From Firmicutes bacterium UBA3941 (GTDB lineage Bacteria > Bacillota > Clostridia > Caldicoprobacterales > UBA3941), in the NCBI GenBank assembly GCA_002385665.1, contig DGDX01000020.1, positions 1-30,017 of the forward strand: 30,017 nucleotides of DNA, in the 5' to 3' direction. The number at the start of each line of letters is the position of its first letter. The first letter of the stretch is position 1. Positions 13,873-22,474 of this stretch are shown one piece after another. A program made the translations under genes and the position numbers. Under the pieces are notes generated by a model that made no database searches, was not told where the DNA came from, and worked only from the letters and a program-made list of their open reading frames with translations.

Positions 13873-15794
13873 CTAAGTATTCATTGCTTAATTCGATAGA
13901 TAAGCCTATGGATCTCAAGGCATTGACATTAGACGAAATGGATCAGTTATGTAAAGAGATACGGGCCTTTATATTGGACAGTGTTTCTAATACTGGTGGC
14001 CACCTGGCATCAAACTTAGGCGTAGTTGAGTTAACATTAGCGCTTCATTATGTTTTCAACAGTCCCATTGACAAGATTATTTGGGATGTTGGGCACCAAT
14101 CATATGTACATAAGATCTTAACTGGAAGAAAGGATATGTTCACTTCTCTCAGACAATTAGGTGGGCTTAGTGGCTTTCCTAAACCTGATGAAAGCGAACA
14201 CGATATTTTTGGAACAGGTCACAGCAGTACAGCTATATCAGCGGCCTTAGGTATAGCCAGGGCTAGAGATATTAAGGATTGTGATAAACATCATGTTATA
14301 GCTGTTGTTGGTGACGGGGCGCTTACCGGAGGAATGGCTTTTGAAGCCCTTAATGATGCAGGACATACCAAGACAAACCTAATAGTTGTGTTAAATGATA
14401 ATGAGATGTCCATTTCGCAAAATGTCGGTGCACTGGCTGGTCACTTATCCAAGGTCAGGTCAAGTTCAAAATATAATTGGTTTAAAAAGGGCATACAAAA
14501 GATGCTTGATGGAATACCATGGATTGGTAAGCCCATATTCAGATCAATTGAATTAATAAAAAGGGGTTTTAAATCACTTCTGGTACACGGTATGATATTT
14601 GAAGAAATGGGCTTTAGATATCTTGGACCTATTGATGGACATAATATTAACAGCCTGATTAATGTATTAGGACAAGCTTCAAGAATGGAAGGTCCTGTAC
14701 TCATTCATGTAATCACCCAAAAGGGTAAGGGCTACGAATATGCAGAGAAGGATCCGGAGTTCTTTCATGGGGTCCCCCCCTTTACAATGGAAACTGGAAG
14801 GACCAAGGGGATAGCTTGTGAAACTTTTTCAGGGGCATTTGGTAACAAATTGGTGGAGCTGGCGGGTAAAGACGACAAAGTGGTTGCCATCACTGCTGCA
14901 ATGCCGGAATCGACAGGCTTAATAAAATTTCAAGAACGGTATCCCAATCGCTTTTTTGATGTTGGAATAGCAGAACAGCATGCTGTTACTATGGCAGCAG
15001 GACTTGCCAATAGTGGACTAAAGCCTTATGTAGCTATTTATTCGACTTTCCTTCAGCGTGCTTATGACCAAATCCTTCATGATGTTTGTATTCAAAATCT
15101 ACCCGTGAGGTTTGCTATCGATCGTGCAGGCTTGGTAGGGGAGGATGGAGAAACACATCAGGGCATATTCGATATCAGCTACTTAAACCATATACCCAAT
15201 TTGGCAATATTTGCCCCTAAAGATACCAATGAACTAAGGGATATAATGGATTTTTCATTGCATGTTAATGGACCAATTGCCATTAGGTATCCCAAAGGTT
15301 ATGTTAATTCTTCTTCACTGCCCTATTCCGAGAACAAAACCCCGTTTAATCCTTATGATTGGGAAACATTAGTGTATGGAGAGGATTGTTGTATATTCTC
15401 TTTCGGTAAAATGTTGCAGGTTGCCATCGAGGCGGCTGAACTTCTAAAGGGATTAGGAATAAATGCACAAGTTGTTAATACAAGGTGCATAAAACCATTG
15501 GATGAGGATACCCTACAATCTCTTTCCATGAGCCATACCCATTGGATCATCCTAGAGGACAATGTAATAACGGGTGGATTTGGCAGCTCAGTTATTAATT
15601 ATGTTAATAACAAGGGTTTGGATATTAATATGATCAGTTTAGGTATTCCGGATACTTTCGTACCTCAAGGAAAAGTTGATCAGCTAATACAATTGCTACA
15701 CCTTGATCCAAATAGTGTAGCCAATAGGATAAAGTGCTTTTTGCACGGTGTTAAGGAGAATATATATGTCCACAACCTCAAAACAAAGGCTTGA
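13869..15794 (+). CDS. dxs: 1-deoxy-D-xylulose-5-phosphate synthase
   Basis: Dxs condenses pyruvate and glyceraldehyde-3-phosphate with thiamine diphosphate, the first step of the MEP isoprenoid route. The 641-residue protein has the full transketolase-like order: NTGGHLASNLGVVELTLALH (about 41-60), thiamine motif G-D-G (148-150) running into LTGGMAFEALNDAG with the closing N-D-N, then the pyrimidine-binding domain with FDVGIAEQHAVTMAAGLA and FAIDRAGLVGEDGETHQG, and a C-terminal domain. It begins in an ATGA overlap with oapA, preceded by AAAGGAAAG. OLE RNA and oapA sit directly upstream of dxs in other OLE-bearing genomes too. The last 29 bp overlap tlyA. Confidence 0.97.
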   Translation: MTKYSLLNSIDKPMDLKALTLDEMDQLCKEIRAFILDSVSNTGGHLASNLGVVELTLALHYVFNSPIDKIIWDVGHQSYVHKILTGRKDMFTSLRQLGGLSGFPKPDESEHDIFGTGHSSTAISAALGIARARDIKDCDKHHVIAVVGDGALTGGMAFEALNDAGHTKTNLIVVLNDNEMSISQNVGALAGHLSKVRSSSKYNWFKKGIQKMLDGIPWIGKPIFRSIELIKRGFKSLLVHGMIFEEMGFRYLGPIDGHNINSLINVLGQASRMEGPVLIHVITQKGKGYEYAEKDPEFFHGVPPFTMETGRTKGIACETFSGAFGNKLVELAGKDDKVVAITAAMPESTGLIKFQERYPNRFFDVGIAEQHAVTMAAGLANSGLKPYVAIYSTFLQRAYDQILHDVCIQNLPVRFAIDRAGLVGEDGETHQGIFDISYLNHIPNLAIFAPKDTNELRDIMDFSLHVNGPIAIRYPKGYVNSSSLPYSENKTPFNPYDWETLVYGEDCCIFSFGKMLQVAIEAAELLKGLGINAQVVNTRCIKPLDEDTLQSLSMSHTHWIILEDNVITGGFGSSVINYVNNKGLDINMISLGIPDTFVPQGKVDQLIQLLHLDPNSVANRIKCFLHGVKENIYVHNLKTKA

Positions 15795-16596
15795 CATAAT
15801 TCTGGTCAATAAGGGTTTAGCACTATCCCGGGAAAAAGCAAAGCGTATTATTCTGTCCGGAGTAGTGCGTGTAGATGGGCAAATGGTGGACAAACCAGGC
15901 ACCCTGATATCACCCGAATCGGCTATAATTGTTGAAGAAGATCCCATTCCCTTCGTAAGTAGGGGAGGTCTTAAACTCCAAAAAGCATTGGATATCTTTA
16001 AACCTCCAGTTGAAGACAGGGTCTATATTGATGTAGGCGCTTCTACAGGGGGATTTACCGACTGCCTCTTGAAATATGGAGCAAAGAAGGTATATTCCAT
16101 TGATGTAGGATATGGCCAATTGGCCTGGAAACTTAGACAAGATCATAGAGTTGTTGTCATGGAGAGAGTTAACATTCGTGATGTGACAAGGGAGGACCTG
16201 GAGGACGAGCCCCAGGGTGCGGTAATAGATGTCTCATTTATCTCATTAAAGATTGTATTACCCGTAGTAAAAGAGATATTACTACCCGACAGCCATATAG
16301 TATCCCTAATAAAGCCTCAATTTGAAGCTGGCAGAGAAAAGGTAGGTAAAAACGGGGTTGTTAGATCCCCTGATATTCATAAGGAAGTCTTAAGTGAAGT
16401 TTTATCTACCTGCCTTCAATTAGGTTTGACTTTCAAAGGATTAACTTTTTCTCCCATTAAGGGACCCAAGGGTAATATTGAATTTCTAATACATTTGTAT
16501 AAAGGGCAGGGGAATACTGTTAGTCCTTATAAAAATGATATAGAATATGGACACCTCATAGACGATACAGTTAAAGCAGCACATTCTGAATTATAA
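15766..16596 (+). CDS. tlyA: TlyA family rRNA (cytidine-2'-O)-methyltransferase
   Basis: TlyA proteins add 2'-O-methyl groups to rRNA cytidines (in mycobacteria affecting capreomycin sensitivity) and are sometimes described as haemolysins. The 276-residue protein has an N-terminal S4 RNA-binding domain (about 4-65; RLDIILVNKGLALSREKAKR) and a C-terminal FtsJ-like methyltransferase with the S-adenosylmethionine site Y-I-D-V-G-A-S-T-G-G-F-T-D, followed by YSIDVGYGQLAWKLR and VIDVSFISLKIVLP. ATG at 15766 is seven bases after AAGGAG (15753-15758) inside the end of dxs. The dxs-tlyA-nadK-argR-recN order is common in Firmicutes. Confidence 0.93.
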   Translation: MSTTSKQRLDIILVNKGLALSREKAKRIILSGVVRVDGQMVDKPGTLISPESAIIVEEDPIPFVSRGGLKLQKALDIFKPPVEDRVYIDVGASTGGFTDCLLKYGAKKVYSIDVGYGQLAWKLRQDHRVVVMERVNIRDVTREDLEDEPQGAVIDVSFISLKIVLPVVKEILLPDSHIVSLIKPQFEAGREKVGKNGVVRSPDIHKEVLSEVLSTCLQLGLTFKGLTFSPIKGPKGNIEFLIHLYKGQGNTVSPYKNDIEYGHLIDDTVKAAHSEL

Positions 16597-16684
16597 TGTA
16601 GGTAATGGCACTGATAATTTTATATTTAAAGCGCCACCTGGCAACTTAACTTAGGTAATACCCATAATAAAAGGGGGGGGCTTA

Positions 16685-17530
16685 TTGAAAATAATAGGAC
16701 TTATAGCCAATCTAACCAAGGACCCTAGTGGGATAAAGACCCGAAGGATAGTAGAAATTGCCCGTAGCTTAGATATGAGGGTACAAGTAATACCAGGAGT
16801 CCATGATATCATCAAGGTAGGTGAACCTACTCCTGAGCAACAATTATACTCCCTTTCGGATATAATTGTTTCTTTGGGAGGGGATGGTACATTACTTCAA
16901 GCAGCCTGTCAGGCTGCCCTATGGGATAAGCCGATAATGGGTATTAACACGGGGAACCTCGGTTTTTTAACAGATGGGGATTTTTCACAAGCACCTAAAG
17001 CACTTGAGGCATTAAAAGAGGGTGAATACTATATAGAAAGGAGAATGATGCTCGAAGGTACCATTGTCAGGGGGGAGAAATCATGTTCCCCTTTTCTTGC
17101 GTTCAATGACATAGGGATAATGAAGGCGCTCGTTTCTAGAATAATTCAACTAAAAGCCAGTGTAAATAGTCATGAGATAAACAGCTATTCAGGAGATGGC
17201 TTGTTGGTATCCAGCCCCACCGGTTCAACGGCTTATTCACTTTCAGCAGGTGGCCCCATCGTTGATCCGAGTCTGGAATGCCTGCTTCTTACGCCAATTT
17301 GTCCGCATTCATTGAATGCCCGCTCTATTATCATTAACTGCAACGATATAATAGAGATAGAAATAATGTGCCCTGACCGAGACATTGCTTTGACAGCTGA
17401 TGGGCAGGCTGTGGCTACATTGATTGGTGGTGACAGAATTTTAGTAAAGAAAGCTGATACATATGTTCAACTATTGCGCACTAAGAAGCAAAACTTTTTC
17501 GACTTGATCCACGAGAAAATTATAATATGA
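16685..17530 (+). CDS. nadK: NAD kinase
   Basis: NadK phosphorylates NAD to NADP using ATP or polyphosphate. The 281-residue protein shows GGDGT at residues 65-69, the NTGNLGFLTD segment near 98-107, the nucleotide-site F-N-D-I-G and the SPTGSTAYSLSAGGPIVDP stretch near 178-196. The start is TTG at 16685, only four bases after an unusual run of eight G (16673-16680) that must act as ribosome binding site. An 88-bp gap without recognisable features separates it from tlyA. Confidence 0.95.
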   Translation: MKIIGLIANLTKDPSGIKTRRIVEIARSLDMRVQVIPGVHDIIKVGEPTPEQQLYSLSDIIVSLGGDGTLLQAACQAALWDKPIMGINTGNLGFLTDGDFSQAPKALEALKEGEYYIERRMMLEGTIVRGEKSCSPFLAFNDIGIMKALVSRIIQLKASVNSHEINSYSGDGLLVSSPTGSTAYSLSAGGPIVDPSLECLLLTPICPHSLNARSIIINCNDIIEIEIMCPDRDIALTADGQAVATLIGGDRILVKKADTYVQLLRTKKQNFFDLIHEKIII

Positions 17531-17579
17531 TGTATGTAGAAAATCATTAAAGAATAGGGTTATGGAGGTATGATCCAAG

Positions 17580-18029
17580 ATGAAATACACTCGCCATTCT
17601 AAGATTTTAGAGATCATCGAAAGTATGGATATTGAAACCCAAGAAGAATTAGCAGAGGAATTACGTAAAAGGGGTATTGATGTTACTCAAGCTACGGTTT
17701 CAAGGGATATAAAAGAACTCCGGCTCGTGAAAGTAATGGCGTCCTCTGGAATTTCAAAATATGCCCTTATTGATAATGCCGAGACCGGCATTTCCCAAAA
17801 ATTAATAAGGGTATTTGCAGAATCCGTTGTTTCTATGGATTCATCGAATAATTTGATAGTGATAAAAACAATTGCCGGAAGTGCTCAAGCTGCTGCTTCT
17901 GCTATAGATTCTTTAGGCTGGGAGGAGATTGTAGGTTGTATTGCTGGGGATGATACTATTTTAGTAGTTGTACGTGAAAATCAACCAGTTAATGATATAA
18001 TTAACCGGTTTCAACAAATCGGACGTTAG
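17580..18029 (+). CDS. argR: Arginine repressor ArgR
   Basis: ArgR is an arginine-responsive hexameric regulator of arginine synthesis and catabolism. The 149-residue protein has an N-terminal winged helix (I-E-T-Q-E-E-L about 19-25; TQATVSRDIKELRLVK about 37-52) and a C-terminal arginine-binding and oligomerisation domain ending in AGDDTILVVVR. GGAGG at 17564-17568 lies eleven bases upstream, slightly long; an ATG at 17570 is out of frame. The gene sits before recN, as in B. subtilis (ahrC-recN). Arginine operators are not visible in this window. Confidence 0.96.
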   Translation: MKYTRHSKILEIIESMDIETQEELAEELRKRGIDVTQATVSRDIKELRLVKVMASSGISKYALIDNAETGISQKLIRVFAESVVSMDSSNNLIVIKTIAGSAQAAASAIDSLGWEEIVGCIAGDDTILVVVRENQPVNDIINRFQQIGR

Positions 18030-18078
18030 AGCCGGAAATGAAAACAGACCATGTGCTTTATACAAGGGGGACTGTTGA

Positions 18079-19812
18079 ATGCTTATGCATTTATCGGTTA
18101 AGAATATTGCTCTAATAGATGAAATCAATTTAGATTTTGATAAAGGATTTAACATTATGACTGGTGAAACCGGAGCTGGTAAATCCATTATTATTGATGC
18201 GGTAAATCTGATATTAGGGGAAAGGGCCGATAGGGATCTAATACAAACAGGCAAGAATTTTGCTTTGGTGGAGGCTATATTCGATATTAGGAAACAAGCC
18301 GCCATAGGCGATTTTTTAGGCCAGTTTGGCATAGAGATGGAATCCGATGGTACCCTTTTGTTAATGCGAGAACTGACCGCTAATGGAAGGAACATATGCA
18401 GAATTAATGGCAGGATGGTCACCCTATCTACTTTAAGAAATGTTGGTAAATACCTAATTGATGTTCATGGCCAACACCAGCATCAATCCCTTTTAAACGT
18501 TGAGCAGCATCAGGAATTGCTGGATATGTTAGGTGGGGAAGAGACTATAAAGGCGAGGAAAGAAGTCGAGAATGTATATTCTACTTGGAAAGAGATACAG
18601 AAACGGATAAGGAGACTCTCAGGTATTGGTATGGATGGTGAAAGGCGTAAAGATCTTCTGACCTACCAAATTAACGAGATTGAAAGCGCAAATTTAAGAG
18701 ATGGCGAAGAAGAGGAACTAAACCATGAAAGAACTATATTAGTTAACTCGGAAAAAATAATGCATATCATTAATACGATTTACCAAAATTTATACACGGG
18801 ATCTAATATTCATCCTTCGGTTACAGACCTCATTGGCGAGGCATTGTCAGGTCTTAATCAGATCGCCGGCATTGAACCAAAACTAGAAGAAATAAATGAG
18901 AAGATTGAATCCTTGTCTTACCAATTAGAGGATGTAGTGTTGGAAATAAGAAATTATAAGGAGCAATTTGAATACAACCCTCTTAGATTAGATGAAATTG
19001 AAAAGCGTCTGGAGATAATACGGGCATTAAAGAGAAAGTATGGATCAGATATCGCTGAAATAAAGGAGTACCTATGGACTATCAAAAAGGAATTGGAGGA
19101 GTTAGAGAATAGTCAAGACCTGTTGGAGGAATTAAGGAAGGAAGAAGAGAAAATCCTCCGAAAGCTTATAAAAGCATGCGATGTTTTATCAAAGAAGCGA
19201 AAAGAAACAGCCGCATATTTTGAAAAACAACTGCTATCTCAGCTAAGTGAACTAGGTATGGACAAATCCAGTTTTCACGTTAATATGGACTCAACTATAA
19301 ATGAAGGGGATGCTACTGATCTAGTAAATAGAATAACCTCCAGTGGATACGATAGAATAGAATTTTTATTATCTACGAACCCTGGGGAACCTGTTAAACC
19401 GTTATCTAAAATAGTATCTGGCGGTGAGATGTCCCGGATAATGCTAGCGTTCAAGACCATATTAGCCCAGGTAGATGACATTCCCACCCTAATCTTTGAT
19501 GAAATTGACGTTGGTACAAGTGGACGTATAGCCCATGTGATTGGTGAAAAGATGGGTAACATCTCTAGAACGCGCCAAGTGATCTGTGTTACGCACCTAC
19601 CCCAGATAGCGGCTATGGCAGATGTTCACTATAAGGTTCAGAAAGAGGTTGTAGGTGGTCATACCAGAACAATTGTGTATAGATTGGATGAAGTTGGACG
19701 TCAAGAAGAGATCGCAAAAATGTCAGGTGGAAAAGAACTAACAAAGACTAGCATGGAACATGCATTGGAATTAATTCGAACCGCCCAGAAACACAAAAAT
19801 AAGTCTGTCTAA
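18079..19812 (+). CDS. recN: DNA repair protein RecN
   Basis: RecN is an SMC-like ATPase recruited early to double-strand breaks. The 577-residue protein has Walker A GETGAGKS at 29-36, a Q-loop-like HGQHQHQSLL near 133-142, a long coiled-coil middle (about 155-365, rich in E, K, L), the ABC signature VSGGEMSR near 445-452 and Walker B LIFDEIDVGTSG near 472-483. AAGGGGGA precedes the ATG at good spacing. It is the last gene of the long nusB-recN run and is followed by a strong terminator. No LexA box is visible before recN in the argR-recN gap. Confidence 0.97.
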   Translation: MLMHLSVKNIALIDEINLDFDKGFNIMTGETGAGKSIIIDAVNLILGERADRDLIQTGKNFALVEAIFDIRKQAAIGDFLGQFGIEMESDGTLLLMRELTANGRNICRINGRMVTLSTLRNVGKYLIDVHGQHQHQSLLNVEQHQELLDMLGGEETIKARKEVENVYSTWKEIQKRIRRLSGIGMDGERRKDLLTYQINEIESANLRDGEEEELNHERTILVNSEKIMHIINTIYQNLYTGSNIHPSVTDLIGEALSGLNQIAGIEPKLEEINEKIESLSYQLEDVVLEIRNYKEQFEYNPLRLDEIEKRLEIIRALKRKYGSDIAEIKEYLWTIKKELEELENSQDLLEELRKEEEKILRKLIKACDVLSKKRKETAAYFEKQLLSQLSELGMDKSSFHVNMDSTINEGDATDLVNRITSSGYDRIEFLLSTNPGEPVKPLSKIVSGGEMSRIMLAFKTILAQVDDIPTLIFDEIDVGTSGRIAHVIGEKMGNISRTRQVICVTHLPQIAAMADVHYKVQKEVVGGHTRTIVYRLDEVGRQEEIAKMSGGKELTKTSMEHALELIRTAQKHKNKSV

Positions 19813-19903
19813 TCTCTCAAAGATATGAAAAACAAACTTGTAATGTTCAACCCCTGTACCATGCTAACTAGCTAAAAACTATAGCAAATTTCCATATAGT
19901 GGC

Positions 19904-19929
19904 AAAGAGCAATAGCTCTTTCTTTTTTT
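19904..19929 (+). terminator. Intrinsic terminator after recN
   Basis: AAAGAGC (19904-19910) and GCTCTTT (19915-19921) form a perfect 7-bp stem around AATA, followed by C and seven T. It lies about 90 bp after recN and marks the end of the nusB-recN operon. Confidence 0.88.
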
Positions 19930-19954
19930 CCCTAATTTTACGCATTCTTAACTC

Positions 19955-19984
19955 GTATAAATCACTTTTATGAGGTTACCTTAT
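19955..19984 (+). promoter_or_regulatory. Candidate forespore (sigma-F-type) promoter of spoIVB
   Basis: GTATA (19955-19959) is followed after 14 bp by GGTTACCTTA (19974-19983), a partial match to the sigma-F pattern (GyATA, then GGnnAnAnT). B. subtilis spoIVB is expressed in the forespore, so this is the expected class, but the -10 match is imperfect. Confidence 0.35.
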
Positions 19985-20033
19985 TTATATAAAACTAAAA
20001 AACATAAAAGTTGTGACAGGAGAATATTGAAGA

Positions 20034-21338
20034 ATGGGGAAATCATCTTTTAAGAGAATATTAGGAGTAACCTTTGCCTTATTTTTTTTGCTATTAAATT
20101 ATTCACCTTACGTACAGGGTATCAAAAGTATTCCCAACAGAATCCAATTATTTGAAGGAGATACTAAAACTCTAAATTTTAGGATACCCCTACCGATAAA
20201 GATAGAAGGCAATAATGTTGATGTCATAAAATTCAATGGAAGCTCTTTGAAGGATCAGCATGTTTATGAGATGGGTAAACCCTTATCAATCGAGACGGTC
20301 AACCCGGGGGATGTCTACTTGGATTTTAAACTTTTTGGGCTTATACCTATAAAACAAATGTTTGTAAAAGTGACTCCACCGAGACTTATATACCCCGGTG
20401 GTAACTCCATAGGAGTTTCATTATATACAAAGGGGGCCCTACTTGTAGGCATATCGGAGGTCTATGACAAACATGGAGTAGCTCATAATCCAGCCTTGGA
20501 TGCAGGGCTACGACCGGGTGATGTAATAGAGAAAGTAAATGGGATAACTATCAGAAATGCAGAGCATTTATCAGAATTAGTTAATGTAGTTCCAAATCAA
20601 GCATTAGAATTAGAAATTCTGAGAGGCAACCATATATTTGTTACAAATATAACGCCTGTTGAAGATTATCATGATGGGAAATACAGGCTTGGAATGTGGG
20701 TTAGGGATAGTACTGCAGGTGTAGGAACCCTAACATTCTATGACCCCGAAAAGAATCATTTCGGTGCACTAGGTCACGCTATTACCGATGTCGATACTGG
20801 GACTTTGTTATCAATTAAAAATGGCGAAATAGTACAATCAAAGATAATAGATATAAAGCAAGGAAAGAGAGGGAATCCTGGGGAATTAAAAGCTGCATTT
20901 TCGAACAAACGCAAGGTAATTGGCCAAATAATTAAAAATACTCCTTATGGAATATATGGAAAGATGAATAAGAACTTTAACCCTGATACCTTAGGTGAGC
21001 CCATGCCTATATGTTACAAGGACAATGTCAGGTTGGGACCGGCTAAGATTTTATCTACAATTGATGAAGAAGGAGTCAAGGAGTTTGATGTACAGATTGT
21101 TAAAATAAATAATCAAAACCAGGCAAGTGCCAAAGGAATGGTAATAGAAATAGTAGATCCGATATTATTGGAACGAACGGGGGGAATAGTTCAAGGAATG
21201 AGTGGTAGTCCAATTATCCAAGATGGTAAGATAATAGGGGCCATTACCCATGTTTTTGTTAATGATCCTAAAAAAGGGTACGGTATCTTTATCGAATGGA
21301 TGATGGAGGAATCCAATAAAATAATAGATTACGATTAA
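20034..21338 (+). CDS. spoIVB: SpoIVB serine peptidase
   Basis: SpoIVB is made in the forespore, exported to the intermembrane space and cleaves SpoIVFA to trigger processing of pro-sigma-K. The 434-residue protein has an N-terminal signal anchor (about 10-28), a PDZ domain (about 125-205; V-N-G-I-T-I-R-N-A-E-H-L) and an S55 peptidase domain with the catalytic His in GALGHAITD (His248) and the serine motif GMSGSPIIQDG (Ser390/Ser392). AGGAG is eleven bases before the ATG. Position directly before spo0A is conserved across Bacillus and Clostridia. A spore-forming life style is strongly implied. Confidence 0.96.
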   Translation: MGKSSFKRILGVTFALFFLLLNYSPYVQGIKSIPNRIQLFEGDTKTLNFRIPLPIKIEGNNVDVIKFNGSSLKDQHVYEMGKPLSIETVNPGDVYLDFKLFGLIPIKQMFVKVTPPRLIYPGGNSIGVSLYTKGALLVGISEVYDKHGVAHNPALDAGLRPGDVIEKVNGITIRNAEHLSELVNVVPNQALELEILRGNHIFVTNITPVEDYHDGKYRLGMWVRDSTAGVGTLTFYDPEKNHFGALGHAITDVDTGTLLSIKNGEIVQSKIIDIKQGKRGNPGELKAAFSNKRKVIGQIIKNTPYGIYGKMNKNFNPDTLGEPMPICYKDNVRLGPAKILSTIDEEGVKEFDVQIVKINNQNQASAKGMVIEIVDPILLERTGGIVQGMSGSPIIQDGKIIGAITHVFVNDPKKGYGIFIEWMMEESNKIIDYD

Positions 21339-21393
21339 TATAGGACAAGGATAGTACTATTAATTTCGGATAAAAAATATTTATCGATAATAG

Positions 21394-21420
21394 GAAGGAA
21401 AATCCAATTGATTGTCGAAT
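21394..21420 (+). promoter_or_regulatory. sigma-H promoter of spo0A
   Basis: GAAGGAAAA (21394-21402) matches the sigma-H -35 RnAGGAwWW, and GTCGAAT (21414-21420) matches the -10 RnnGAAT with an 11-bp spacer. B. subtilis spo0A is likewise transcribed from a sigma-H promoter when sporulation begins. The leader would be about 100 nt. Confidence 0.68.
21412..21419 (+). promoter_or_regulatory. Spo0A-binding site (0A box) in the spo0A promoter
   Basis: TTGTCGAA carries the core of the 0A box (TGTCGAA). It overlaps the -10 of the sigma-H promoter, so binding of Spo0A~P there would affect its own transcription; overlap with the -10 suggests repression rather than activation. Confidence 0.55.
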
Positions 21421-21524
21421 ACGTTTACTAAAGAAAATAGAATGGACATCTTGGTGCATAAAGTCAAATAATTCTTTTGCATGAGTATATAAAGGGATAT
21501 AAGTAATATTTGGGGGGTTGCTGT

Positions 21525-22352
21525 ATGGCTGAAAAAATCTCAGTGTTGATCGCCGATGATAACAAGGATTTTTGTGCAATTATCAATGAATTTTTACGAA
21601 AGCAGGAGGATATAGAGGTAGTAGGTGTGGCTCATGACGGAATAGAAGCCGTTGATATGATATTTAAACTGGGGCCGGATGTAGTAGTATTGGATATAAT
21701 TATGCCACACCTGGATGGACTAGGTGTTTTGGAGAGATTAAATGAAGAAAATCTTGAAACCTATCCGAAAATAATTATACTTTCGGCTGTAGGCCAGGAC
21801 AAGGTTACCCAACGGGCGATTATGTTAGGTGCTGACTATTATATTGTAAAGCCCTTTGATTTAGGGTTGCTTATAAGACGGATAAGGGAGTTAACCAACG
21901 ATTTGGATAGCAGTTATACTAGTAGAAGCACCAGTATGGTAATAAACAATACCAAACTTCCGTACTCAAAATCTTCTGCGACAAATAGGAATGTTTCTCT
22001 TGAAGCAGAGATAGCTAATATTATCCATGGTATAGGGGTACCCGCTCATATAAAAGGATACCAATATTTAAGAGAGGCAATAATGATGGTCGTTAATAAT
22101 GTGGATCTCTTAAGCGGTATAACTAAAGAACTGTACCCAGGAATAGCTGAGAGATTCAACACTACCCCCAGTAGGGTAGAAAGGGCAATTCGACATGCCA
22201 TAGAGGTAGCGTGGAGTCGTGGCCGTATCGAAACCATTAATAAATACTTTGGATACACAATCCATGATGAAAAAGGCAAACCAACAAACGGTGAATTTAT
22301 AGCAATGGTTGCAGACAAATTGAGAATGCAATCGAAACATTTAGCTGAATAG
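21525..22352 (+). CDS. spo0A: Sporulation master regulator Spo0A
   Basis: Spo0A is the response regulator that commits the cell to sporulation. The 275-residue protein has a receiver domain (1-125) with acidic pocket D11-D12, phosphoacceptor Asp57 in [13 protein letters not shown] and the conserved lysine in YIVKPFD, a variable linker, then the Spo0A DNA-binding domain whose recognition region reads [20 protein letters not shown]. The frame is open from 21510, but GGGGGG (21512-21517) is seven bases before the ATG at 21525 and homologues start there. In Clostridia, which lack the full phosphorelay, it is phosphorylated directly by orphan kinases. Confidence 0.97.
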   Translation: MAEKISVLIADDNKDFCAIINEFLRKQEDIEVVGVAHDGIEAVDMIFKLGPDVVVLDIIMPHLDGLGVLERLNEENLETYPKIIILSAVGQDKVTQRAIMLGADYYIVKPFDLGLLIRRIRELTNDLDSSYTSRSTSMVINNTKLPYSKSSATNRNVSLEAEIANIIHGIGVPAHIKGYQYLREAIMMVVNNVDLLSGITKELYPGIAERFNTTPSRVERAIRHAIEVAWSRGRIETINKYFGYTIHDEKGKPTNGEFIAMVADKLRMQSKHLAE

Positions 22353-22383
22353 CAATAGAATTATGGAAAATTCTTGTCAAGGG

Positions 22384-22413
22384 TCAGCCCCGAAATAAGG
22401 GGCTGATTTTTTT
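22384..22413 (+). terminator. Intrinsic terminator of spo0A
   Basis: TCAGCCCC (22384-22391) and GGGGCTGA (22399-22406) form a perfect 8-bp stem followed by seven T. It separates spo0A from the steA gene group. Confidence 0.92.
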
Positions 22414-22474
22414 ATGCATATTTAGAAGTTATTTGTAAATGATAGATAATAGGCGACATTAAAGAGGTGTAGGG

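Noticed and set aside
22416..22446. Second sigma-E promoter before steA (GCATATT)
   Set aside because: The -35-like sequence is not followed by a CATACAMT-like -10 at 14-15 bp.
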